Below, one piece after another: positions 54,101-61,158 of a DNA stretch of 64,000 nucleotides. Source of the DNA: Lysinibacillus odysseyi 34hs-1 = NBRC 100172 (GTDB lineage: Bacteria; Bacillota; Bacilli; Bacillales_A; Planococcaceae); assembly GCF_001591965.1 (NCBI RefSeq), contig NZ_BCVX01000002.1, positions 124,001-188,000 on the forward strand, written 5' to 3'. Positions within the stretch are counted from its first letter, which is position 1; every line of letters begins with the position of its first letter. The notes under the pieces were generated by a model. That model saw nothing but the letters and a program-made list of their open reading frames with translations, made no database searches and was not told the origin of the DNA. A program made the position numbers and the translations under genes.

Positions 54101-54649
54101 TTACATTTGTTCCTTAAAACCTAATCCCTGGATAAGTTGATCTAAACTCTTCGATAACGGCTTATACTCATTTAATTCGAAATCCTCAATAAAAATTTCA
54201 CCTGTATTATTGTCTAAAACTATTAACATTCCATTTGATTCAAAACCGATTGGAATATACTTTAAGATATCATGTTGAGATTCTACATAATCTTTTAAGA
54301 TTGAAATAAAATAATCCGGTTCAACTCCTGGGATAACAGGGTGCAAATTAATATGGTATGAAGAAAAATATCCGGTTAATTCTAAAAACCAGCATGAATT
54401 AAAATATTGTTTTATTGAATTGTGCAATTGAACATTACATTGACTTTCAACTTCATCGAAATTAAATAATTCCCTTTTCTCTTTGGGTTTCCAGAAAACA
54501 TACCCATATTCATCTTCTTTACTTTCATACATAAATTCATCCACTTCTTCATTAAAAGAAATTTGGGGTAAAGAATTATTATATTCTCTCCATTTATCCA
54601 GAAGCTTCCCGAAATAGATATTGAATGCTTGCTTCATTTTCTGACTCAT
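54101..54649 (-). CDS. Syd-like (SUKH superfamily) protein
   Basis: A 182-residue protein. 'NFDEVESQCNVQLHNSIKQYFNSCW' (about 62-86) and 'IPIGFESNGMLIVLDNNTGEIFIEDFE' (about 137-163) are the characteristic Syd pattern: a helix with 'LH.SI..Y/FF', then a strand with 'DN.TGE...E'. Syd binds SecY in E. coli and belongs to the SUKH superfamily; in toxin islands it is taken as an immunity protein. No adjacent toxin is present. Confidence 0.65.
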   Translation of the reverse strand: MSQKMKQAFNIYFGKLLDKWREYNNSLPQISFNEEVDEFMYESKEDEYGYVFWKPKEKRELFNFDEVESQCNVQLHNSIKQYFNSCWFLELTGYFSSYHINLHPVIPGVEPDYFISILKDYVESQHDILKYIPIGFESNGMLIVLDNNTGEIFIEDFELNEYKPLSKSLDQLIQGLGFKEQM

Positions 54650-54712
54650 TCCTTATCTTTGATATGCTTAATATCTTTTTAGAATTACTGTCATATCAGA
54701 GCTCGTCATTTT

Positions 54713-54797
54713 TAGCCCTTCACAACTTCTGTCTGCAGAATCTCTTTTAGTTTAAAGAATTCAATCGCAACACAAATATAGTAAATAAATTATAGTC
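54713..54797 (-). pseudogene. Fragment of a second copy of the LXG-associated immunity gene
   Basis: One frame reads 'FIYYICVAIEFFKLKEILQT' and then stops. The corresponding part of the intact protein at 60734-61138 reads 'TAYYICVAIECFKLKEIPDF'. The DNA is also alike over about 60 bases. It is a decayed remnant of a duplicate. Confidence 0.65.
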
Positions 54798-54905
54798 CAG
54801 CTCTGAACAAATCAGCTATGTATTCACCATTCAAGCTTAGATTTTATTGTTTTGGGATGTTTTTGAGATCTTTATATTGCGACAAGTATTACATTAAAAT
54901 TTATC

Positions 54906-55409
54906 TCATAACAACCCTTTTAAAAAGTGCATAATATCATCTTTGTTTAGCAGCGTTGTAGGATCCTTTAAATAATTAATGAACGCTTTAGCTACTGCCG
55001 TGTTTATTGATTTTATTTCGTAAAAGCTCTCTAGAAACTGCTGCAATATGCTTTCATCTACATTTTCAATCGGGGCAGGTAAATACTCTTCCTTATCAAA
55101 TTGATAAGCTCTCCAATTAGTAAAAGATACTGCATCTACAATGCAATCCCAAACGAATTCTTTTAAAGAGTCATTCTCCTCTTGCATTTGCATAAAAAGC
55201 CCTGTAAATTCCGTCCCATCGTCTAACAGGGAGTATATTTCATCTCCTGAATACCGCTTATTTTCTAGCCATTCCCAACAGATTGCCATTGCTTTCGTTA
55301 TCTCCTTATATGCTGGAGAGGAAATTAACAAATCAACAACTGTTTCACTTAACCCTAACAAAAACGCAACTTGTTTATCTAATTCTAATTGTTCAAATGT
55401 ATCTAACAT
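54906..55409 (-). CDS. Imm6-like immunity protein (second copy)
   Basis: A 167-residue helical protein that shares 'VAFLLGLSETVVDLL', 'CWEWLENKRYSGDEIYSLLD', 'WDCIVDAVSFTNWRAYQF' and 'LPAPIENVDESILQQFLESF' with the protein at 50135-50674. The ATG at 55409 is preferred because GAGGG lies 5 bases upstream. An orphan immunity gene. Confidence 0.7.
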   Translation of the reverse strand: MLDTFEQLELDKQVAFLLGLSETVVDLLISSPAYKEITKAMAICWEWLENKRYSGDEIYSLLDDGTEFTGLFMQMQEENDSLKEFVWDCIVDAVSFTNWRAYQFDKEEYLPAPIENVDESILQQFLESFYEIKSINTAVAKAFINYLKDPTTLLNKDDIMHFLKGLL

Positions 55410-55478
55410 ACTATCCCTCATTTACTCAACTAATTTTCCACTTCTCAAAATAATAATAAAAAATTAGGATAGATTAAA

Positions 55479-55513
55479 AGGCATGAGCACATTAAATACT
55501 GAACTCATGCCTA
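55479..55513 (-). terminator. Intrinsic terminator
   Basis: AAGGCATGAG and CTCATGCCT arms with a 16-base loop, with T runs on both ends in the minus-strand reading. It separates the Imm6-like gene from the small gene upstream. Confidence 0.75.
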
Positions 55514-55695
55514 AAAAAATAATTATACTTAACATTTCGATTGTTACACAATTGGTTGCGTGTTTCTTACTATCCCAAAAACGACAGTCAGTGCCTTGAT
55601 TTCCTGGTATTCAATACCCGTTTTCAACGTAAGGTGTTTTAAAATTGGCTCATTTATTTAGGTCAGTGCATATAGCCAGTCAAGGTAATAAACTC

Positions 55696-55905
55696 TCAAA
55701 GAATTATTCTGTTTTCGACCTTATAATTATCGCTTAATTTGTTTACATTGGATTTGGCGTTTTCGCTAACTAAACGTAGAAAATGCTCTCTATCTTGTTC
55801 CTGTGCAAAACCTTTAAATTCAAAATTCACTTCGTTATCCTCGAATAAGTTATCATATATTCCTTGAATTTCATCTAGCGCTTTAACAATCAATGGCTCA
55901 TTCAT
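55696..55905 (-). CDS. Small hypothetical protein, perhaps a fragment
   Basis: A 69-residue acidic frame from the ATG at 55905, 'MNEPLIVKALDEIQGIYDNL' and onwards, without a clear binding site. The same frame is open further upstream to about 55970 ('SGVKYNANDVVAVTKNVEL'), so it may be the 3' part of a longer gene. No family recognised. Confidence 0.4.
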   Translation of the reverse strand: MNEPLIVKALDEIQGIYDNLFEDNEVNFEFKGFAQEQDREHFLRLVSENAKSNVNKLSDNYKVENRIIL

Positions 55906-56052
55906 AAGTTCTACGTTTTTTGTTACGGCAACAACATCATTAGCATTATACTTTACACCACTATTGACCGCCCACTATAACTATCGGGGCATCCATGTTT
56001 ACAGTTGCAAATATTTTAAAATAACGTGAAAAAAGAAGATACAAAAACAGGT

Positions 56053-56096
56053 CAATCATGGTGTCACCTGACCATAATCAACCTGTCTTTTACAAT
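56053..56096 (-). terminator. Intrinsic terminator of the gene at 56241
   Basis: ACAGGTtgATtATGGT and ACCATgATTgACCTGT arms (minus-strand reading, mostly paired) are followed by TTTTTG. Confidence 0.7.
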
Positions 56097-56240
56097 ATTC
56101 AAGCGTCTCTGTGTGTACAACGAATTGATGAAATCTTTATACGGGTATCATATGGCTTAACTGTGTTATTGGTTTAATGTTAGGTTAATTCGGCACTAGC
56201 CCACCGTTTAACCAGCGAAAATAGATTACATATCAAAAAC

Positions 56241-56642
56241 TCACAAGGTATATCTTTCATAAAAATCGTCATTTTTATATGATTGTTCTATCATATAAAA
56301 TAAGTCTACATCAATTTCATCAGACCAAATATCGAATCCAATATATGGAGACTCCGTATAATTTATTTCGATATTATAATCATCAATGACAAACTTACGT
56401 CTCTTACCATTTTTAATTAATGAAATCAATAAATTTTTGTTAATTGACAACTGCTTACCTTCAAAATAAATTTGCGGACCTGTCTTTGTTGGGTAAATCG
56501 CAAAAAAACTTTGATCATCCTTAAAATACAACCCTGTAAATCCTGGGATTTTTTTGTACTTTGCAAATATTTTCTTTCCAGTTGAAAGATCTAATTCACA
56601 GTACTCGGCTTCATCATATTTTTTCAATTCTATTACATTCAT
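56241..56642 (-). CDS. Putative cognate immunity protein of the orphan toxin tip
   Basis: A 133-residue acidic protein, strand-rich in the middle ('GPQIYFEGKQLSINKNLLIS') with 'YNIEINYTESPYIGFDIWSD'. No family recognised. Its start codon lies 4 bases downstream of the stop codon of the orphan LXG tip (56647-57702), the usual place for a toxin's partner immunity gene. An AAAGGAGC site precedes the ATG. It ends at its own terminator. Confidence 0.55.
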   Translation of the reverse strand: MNVIELKKYDEAEYCELDLSTGKKIFAKYKKIPGFTGLYFKDDQSFFAIYPTKTGPQIYFEGKQLSINKNLLISLIKNGKRRKFVIDDYNIEINYTESPYIGFDIWSDEIDVDLFYMIEQSYKNDDFYERYTL

Positions 56643-56646
56643 TTTT

Positions 56647-57702
56647 TCACTGCTCCTTTAACCATTTTTCAAAACCCGAAAGCAATTTGTCCACATCAGG
56701 ATTTGGTCTAGAGGCAGACTGTATAATTTGAGCGTCTGTTTTTCCGTTTGCCTTTAAATACTCGTAGGTAGGCCCCAGTGGATCTCCGTATCTCCCTTTG
56801 TTTACTTCGTAAATGTATTCCCTTAAACGTTCTGGGGTAACATTTTTATACTGTACACCAATATCTCTTCTAGCTTGATTCATTATTTGTGCGATTTCTG
56901 CTTCGGATCTTCCTTGCTTTAATAGTTCCTCAGCTTTCTGAGCCAAGCCTGCTACTTCTTTTTCATATGCCTGTCTAAGTGGATGGGTCTTTACCCCATT
57001 AGCTGTTTCTTTTAAAATTTGTTGGATTTGCTCTTCGGTAAATCTACCAACTTTAACCGTACCCTTATTCCGTTCCCCCCCACCATCTTTATTCCCAACA
57101 GCCTGCATCACCGTGTCCTTCGTGGCTTCTATTCCTTCCCGCACGGTCATGTTCGTTGTGGGACCAAGAGGAACAGGGGCTAATCCAAAGTTAGGTAAAG
57201 GCATATCAAGCAGCTGTTCTTTCTTCGCCTTCAATGCCGCCTGCGTCTTCGCAATCGGCGTCTTCACCACGTCCTCATACGTTTTAGCAGCTGCTGCCTT
57301 GATGCTGGCTGGATCAAGAGCATTCTTAGCTTTGGTAATAACTGCTGAATTCTTCGCAGCCTCAATAGTCTTATTGATCGCTTCTTTACTGAAGTTGCTT
57401 TTCCAGAAATCCGCTGCCTGCTGGGCTTTTTGCTGAACCGTGGCGTAGACATTTGTCTTGAGGGTTTCCTTCAGCTTATCGGTCTTCATGGCATTGTACG
57501 GAAGCGCGTTATCTGCCTTGGAAGCGGCATTGCCGAGTTTCCCTGCCTTACCGAGCTTATCGAGTCCCTTCACTCCGATAACCGAGACGATTCCATAGGA
57601 GAAGAATTCAGCGCGGCTGCGTGCATCGCCGTTCACAACATCGCGTTCCCATGCCGCCTCGACCGCCCCCCACATCTGTTTTGCGGTATCGATCGGGTTC
57701 AT
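56647..57702 (-). CDS. Orphan LXG-toxin linker plus C-terminal toxin-type domain (5' truncated)
   Basis: A 351-residue frame. Residues 1-215 repeat the linker of the intact LXG protein (MNPIDTAKQMWGAVEAAWER to 'TVMQAVG'), with few substitutions. A different C-terminal domain follows: 'KNVTPERLREYIYEVNKGRYGDP' (about 290-312) and 'IQSASRPNPDVDKLLSGF'. Secretion targeting (the LXG domain) and a ribosome binding site are absent; the first ATG is an internal Met of the linker. It is therefore best read as a silent donor cassette. I do not recognise the activity of the tip. Confidence 0.7.
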   Translation of the reverse strand: MNPIDTAKQMWGAVEAAWERDVVNGDARSRAEFFSYGIVSVIGVKGLDKLGKAGKLGNAASKADNALPYNAMKTDKLKETLKTNVYATVQQKAQQAADFWKSNFSKEAINKTIEAAKNSAVITKAKNALDPASIKAAAAKTYEDVVKTPIAKTQAALKAKKEQLLDMPLPNFGLAPVPLGPTTNMTVREGIEATKDTVMQAVGNKDGGGERNKGTVKVGRFTEEQIQQILKETANGVKTHPLRQAYEKEVAGLAQKAEELLKQGRSEAEIAQIMNQARRDIGVQYKNVTPERLREYIYEVNKGRYGDPLGPTYEYLKANGKTDAQIIQSASRPNPDVDKLLSGFEKWLKEQ

Positions 57703-57716
57703 GATTGCTGTCGCAA
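57053..57716. repeat. Direct repeat, orphan copy of the LXG linker
   Basis: About 664 bases nearly identical to 61676-62348 (673 bases). The length difference equals a 9-base insertion in the intact gene that encodes an extra 'KAK'. The homology stops exactly at the 'CGCAA' before 57717, outside the coding frame. Confidence 0.85.
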
Positions 57717-57762
57717 TCCCGCTATGTATTGATTAGGCGCAAGGAATCATGCTTCACAAGAT

Positions 57763-57796
57763 AAAGGTTGTCAGAGAATAATCTCTGACAGCCTTT
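57763..57796. terminator. Strong hairpin upstream of the orphan tip
   Basis: AAAGGTTGTCAGAGA and TCTCTGACAGCCTTT form a 15 bp stem (one wobble) with a 4-base loop and a T-rich tract on the plus strand. It would also block transcription entering the orphan tip. Confidence 0.7.
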
Positions 57797-58390
57797 CTTC
57801 TCTCAGTCACAAAGTAAGGCGCCTACCTAGACCAGAAGTATTTATTTTAAATAGTATATATAAGTCCGCTTTACTCTTCCAGCACCACGCATCTAAACAA
57901 ACACTTTTTAGCAAACAATAATCGCTTAATTAGGATGTCAAGATATTATTGGAAGATTTTATACTGCCAAAACGGCTATTCATTGGTTTTGACATACAAC
58001 TTAAACAAAAATAAGCGACAAAGTTTTCTATATGACACTTAGTTTACGTTATGTCGTATATGGATTTATCTATTTTTTTAATATATAACTGCTAAAGAAA
58101 CACGGTAGTAAAAAGAAGTTGTGTCTATTTTTATAACAAAATAAGCAGAGATGCCGTTCCCTGTATATCGGAAGTTTTCTTATGAGATATATGATATATA
58201 GGTCCATATCTCCCTATGACTCTAGACAATCATATACTTTATAAACACAATCCGAAATCTATAAATCAATGTACAATATAAATACGCTTTTTCGTTACCA
58301 ATCACTTTAATACCGCGAGCTTTGTCATTCTAGGGAGTTTGTTAGCTATTCCCTCACATAACAACCTTGCCATGTAAAACATTAAAAACG

Positions 58391-58434
58391 CAAAAAAGCA
58401 CTCGTTGCCTTTAGTTGACAATCAAGTGCTTCAA
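58391..58434. terminator. Hairpin near the DUF6985 gene end
   Basis: AAGCACT and AGTGCTT arms with inner TTG/CAA pairing, 58396-58432, flanked by AAAAAA on the left, which on the minus strand becomes a T run. Confidence 0.55.
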
Positions 58435-58484
58435 GTTCATATATTTTTAAGTAGCATAAATTTATAAGTTTTATAGTAACAGTA

Positions 58485-58522
58485 TGACACCTTTTATATG
58501 TTGTGACACCTTTTATATGTTG
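58485..58522. repeat. Perfect tandem duplication of 19 bases
   Basis: Two identical adjacent copies of TGACACCTTTTATATGTTG, followed by a partial third (TGACA). Confidence 0.95.
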
Positions 58523-58714
58523 TGACAACTATTACATTAAAACTGACGGGTTTTTACGAGTTCATCATTTTAATATATATTCCACGTGTTTATATTTATC
58601 GCCCAGTAAAATGTCATCTCACCTATGCTCGTACTTCTTTTACTATTCTATCATTGCCTACAGTACTCCATGATGGTACAACCATCATGACTCTTTACTT
58701 TTTCACATCCTATT

Positions 58715-59182
58715 TTAAATAGCCACATCCTGGTAACCTACTTCAGCTACTCGTTCGTTTAATAGACGAATCCCTAGTCCATTTTCTATGTCCCATGTAC
58801 AATCAAAGGTTATCCCAATATCTCGCTCTTCATAAATATCACCATATGGAACAATAATTCCAACTAAATTTATCATCTCAAGTAATTGATCAGTTGATTC
58901 AATTTGCGGATAATTTTCATTAACTTCAATATCATATCCTAGTTCTTGACGCTCTTGTTTGTAATAGTCTAATATTGCTGGTAAAAAACCTTGCTGTAAC
59001 TGTTCCCAATTTTGCATTAGTGATTTATAAGCAATATATTGTTCTTCATCAAACTTTCCGTCTTCTTCACCTTTAACCATCAATGCTATTTCAGCTTCTT
59101 TTCCACAAAATTCTATGGTGGTGTACCTAACCCATCCATAACTATATTCAAGCTCACCAAAAACCGCATCATTTATTATCAT
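58715..59182 (-). CDS. DUF6985-type (formerly DUF2004) immunity-like protein
   Basis: A 155-residue acidic protein. It begins MIINDAVFGELEYSYGWVRY and continues with 'GKEAEIALMVKGEEDGKFDEEQY' in the family pattern; the tail is 'FDCTWDIENGLGIRLLNERV' followed by 'AEVGYQDVAI'. Such domains occur in toxin islands and are presumed immunity proteins. The ATG at 59182 has an AAAGGAG site; the frame is open for 24 codons upstream without one. Confidence 0.7.
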   Translation of the reverse strand: MIINDAVFGELEYSYGWVRYTTIEFCGKEAEIALMVKGEEDGKFDEEQYIAYKSLMQNWEQLQQGFLPAILDYYKQERQELGYDIEVNENYPQIESTDQLLEMINLVGIIVPYGDIYEERDIGITFDCTWDIENGLGIRLLNERVAEVGYQDVAI

Positions 59183-59295
59183 TTTCAGATACTCCTTTTT
59201 ATTTATTGGCAAACCCAAGTGCTGTTTTTGTTTGTGTTGTTCAATATACAACAACCAATAATTTATAGCTTCCTATATGAAAGCTTTTCTAATTA

Positions 59296-59640
59296 TTACC
59301 CATCTATATTGTTCCTGATATTGTCTAAGTACATTTCAATTTCTTGCTCGTACTGTGGATTCTTCTCAATATACCTTTCTCCTGCTATACTCAGGATTAT
59401 TGACTCATTCCCAAATTCAATTTCAATATCATCAAATTTTTCTTTATAAAGAGACTTATCATATTTATCTAGGTCACTCCAAAAAGTAAATCCACCAAAA
59501 TCTATTCCAAAACCAATCTTATTACTCAAACATCTTGCAGCGTCTTTAAATGCCCCGACAAAATAATATGCATTAATTAAATTTTCCACTAGTGAGTGTT
59601 CCAGGCTAATTAAATCATTGGCATCTAATACTTTATCCAT
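59296..59640 (-). CDS. CdiI-like immunity protein
   Basis: A 114-residue acidic protein. 'DLISLEHSLVENLINAYYFV' (about 9-28), 'GFGIDFGGFTFWS' and 'ERYIEKNPQYEQEIE' resemble proteins annotated as immunity to ribonuclease CdiA toxins; the assignment is by pattern recall. Its ribosome binding site (GGAGG, 7 bases before the ATG) lies at the very end of a 75-base fragment of the LXG linker (59656-59730), so it was once directly downstream of a toxin tip or linker. Confidence 0.5.
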   Translation of the reverse strand: MDKVLDANDLISLEHSLVENLINAYYFVGAFKDAARCLSNKIGFGIDFGGFTFWSDLDKYDKSLYKEKFDDIEIEFGNESIILSIAGERYIEKNPQYEQEIEMYLDNIRNNIDG

Positions 59641-59655
59641 TCATCTTCCTCCTAT

Positions 59656-59730
59656 GGTGTTGGTGGCCTTTGTAATAGCTTCTGAATTCTTCACTGCCTC
59701 AATCGTCTTATTAATCGCTTCTCTAGTAAA
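59656..59730 (-). repeat. Fragment of the LXG linker (third copy)
   Basis: The minus strand encodes 'REAINKTIEAVKNSEAITKA', matching 'KEAINKTIEAVKNSAIITKA' of the intact LXG protein; the DNA is about 80% alike by eye to the corresponding part of 61949-62026. It is directly followed by the CdiI-like gene. Confidence 0.8.
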
Positions 59731-59753
59731 TCTATTTTATGAGGACTACTAGC

Positions 59754-59965
59754 TCATCTATTTAAGTATGTTAGAACATCTTGAATTGGTCTAGCATTGT
59801 TTAATTTAAATATATTACCTACCTTCCCCATCCATTATGATGGTGAAATAAGACTCTTCATTTAAACTGTCAAGACCTGAGAGGTTGGTAAGATATCCGC
59901 AGTTGCCTTGGCAGCCTTTCAAAATATTGTTGATTACATTCCTAACAACTTGGAGCTCTATTCTA
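59754..59965 (-). pseudogene. Frameshifted immunity-type gene remnant
   Basis: One frame reads 'RIELQVVRNVINNILKGCQG', then 'DSLNEESYFTIIMDGEG' and stops; the neighbouring frame continues as 'KVGNIFKLNNARPIQDVLTY' and ends at 59754. A single frameshift near 59825 joins them. No start signal was found. The family is unknown. Confidence 0.4.
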
Positions 59966-60165
59966 TAAAATAATTATATAACAGGGGAATTTTAATGAAA
60001 AAAATCCTGCTAGGGATTATTCTTCAGCAAGCTTACTTTCCTCACTTTATGAAACATCTCCCTTCATAACATCAATTTAGATGGGAGGCCTACGCTATAA
60101 AGGTTACAGATGCTCAATCTCTATTTTTTATCAAGAACAGATTTAGCACTAAGTTATATTCATCA

Positions 60166-60537
60166 TTAATAATTATCAGTGCTAGGATCATAATCTAGCA
60201 CTATTTCATTAATTCTATTACTAACATTATTTATTCTTTTCAAGAGATCCTTTATTTCTTCAGTTGACAATTCCTCTTCTAAATATTCTATGTTTATGTT
60301 TCCAAGCTCTTTTTTAATAGCATCAACTGCCCCTACAAAAACTTTAGAATGTTTTAATATAATTTCTCCCATAGCTATGTGAACTAATAAATTTTCTGTT
60401 CCACCTTCATTGCATACAGTTTCAAATTCATAAAACGTTCTTGCAACAGCATATTTATATCCTTTTTTCTCATTCAATAAGTTCCCATACATCTCGTTAA
60501 CACTCTCAAGCAATTCGTTGTATTTCCAATCCTCCAT
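60166..60537 (-). CDS. Imm3-like immunity protein (copy 2)
   Basis: A 123-residue helical protein, beginning MEDWKYNELLESVNEMYGNL and containing 'GYKYAVARTFYEFE', 'AMGEIILKHSKVF' and 'IVLDYDPSTD', colinear with the protein at 51552-51914 (same length, same motif spacing). The two are divergent paralogues, probably specific for different toxins. AAAGGAGG precedes the ATG. Confidence 0.6.
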   Translation of the reverse strand: MEDWKYNELLESVNEMYGNLLNEKKGYKYAVARTFYEFETVCNEGGTENLLVHIAMGEIILKHSKVFVGAVDAIKKELGNINIEYLEEELSTEEIKDLLKRINNVSNRINEIVLDYDPSTDNY

Positions 60538-60638
60538 ATATTATATCCTCCTTTTTAAATCTAGGGATTTATCCTGTTTCCGTTATTATGCTACTATGAG
60601 TTATATCCTAAAGTCATATTATTTTTATCATCACAAAA

Positions 60639-60669
60639 AACCTTGAGAGGCATCTGGCCAATCAAGGTT
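60639..60669 (-). terminator. Intrinsic terminator of the toxin-immunity unit
   Basis: AACCTTGA and TCAAGGTT arms with a 15-base loop and six T on the minus strand. It follows the immunity gene next to the LXG toxin. Confidence 0.8.
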
Positions 60670-60733
60670 CAAGTACTTGATAATGTTTATAAATGACTTC
60701 AATTGTAATACCTAAATAATTACTATGGTTTAA

Positions 60734-61138
60734 CTATGGCTTCAAACTAAGAATATATTCGATTCTTGATTTAGCGCCAAAGCTTGATTTAATAACTTTA
60801 TAATCTCCATTTTCCATTAATTGTATACATTTATTTATATCTTGTGATAACAATTCTATATCTTTTTCATTAGCCTCATTTTTAAATCCATCACCATTAA
60901 TATAAAATTCTAAATTTTCGTATATAAAATCTGGTATTTCCTTAAGTTTAAAACACTCAATTGCAACACAAATATAATATGCAGTCCTTGTAAAAGTATT
61001 ATAATTTAAATCTCTCCAATCTTCTTCAAATACTTTTGCTGCAGATTGTGGTGCTGTAAATCCATCCTCTTCAATATATTCTTCAAAACTGTATACAACA
61101 GAATCTTTGATAATTTCATAATCAACATTATTATTCAT
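60734..61138 (-). CDS. Putative cognate immunity protein of the LXG deaminase toxin
   Basis: A 134-residue acidic, helical protein starting MNNNVDYEIIKDSVVYSFEE. 'AYYICVAIECFKLKEIPDFI' (about 52-71) and 'SQDINKCIQLMENGDYK' are visible. It lies 20 bases downstream of the LXG toxin stop codon with a GGGGGA site, the standard position of the immunity gene. The Imm family was not identified with confidence (Imm3-like spacing is possible). A fragment of a second copy lies at 54713-54797. Confidence 0.65.
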   Translation of the reverse strand: MNNNVDYEIIKDSVVYSFEEYIEEDGFTAPQSAAKVFEEDWRDLNYNTFTRTAYYICVAIECFKLKEIPDFIYENLEFYINGDGFKNEANEKDIELLSQDINKCIQLMENGDYKVIKSSFGAKSRIEYILSLKP

Positions 61139-61158
61139 AGCACATTCCCCCTTAATCC

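Larger units (their letters stand above)
57717..58714. other. AT-rich gene-poor stretch with tandem repeat
   Basis: About 1 kb with no supported gene. It holds two hairpins (57763-57796 and 58391-58434) and two adjacent 19-base copies of TGACACCTTTTATATGTTG (58485-58503 and 58504-58522). It separates the orphan tip from the DUF6985 gene. A short ORF at 58522-58722 on the plus strand lacks a binding site. Confidence 0.5.

Noticed and set aside
59994..60068. 24-residue plus-strand frame with an AGGGGA-like site (MKKILLGIILQQ...)
   Set aside because: It coincides with a terminator-like hairpin for minus-strand transcripts and is too short to judge; no other support.
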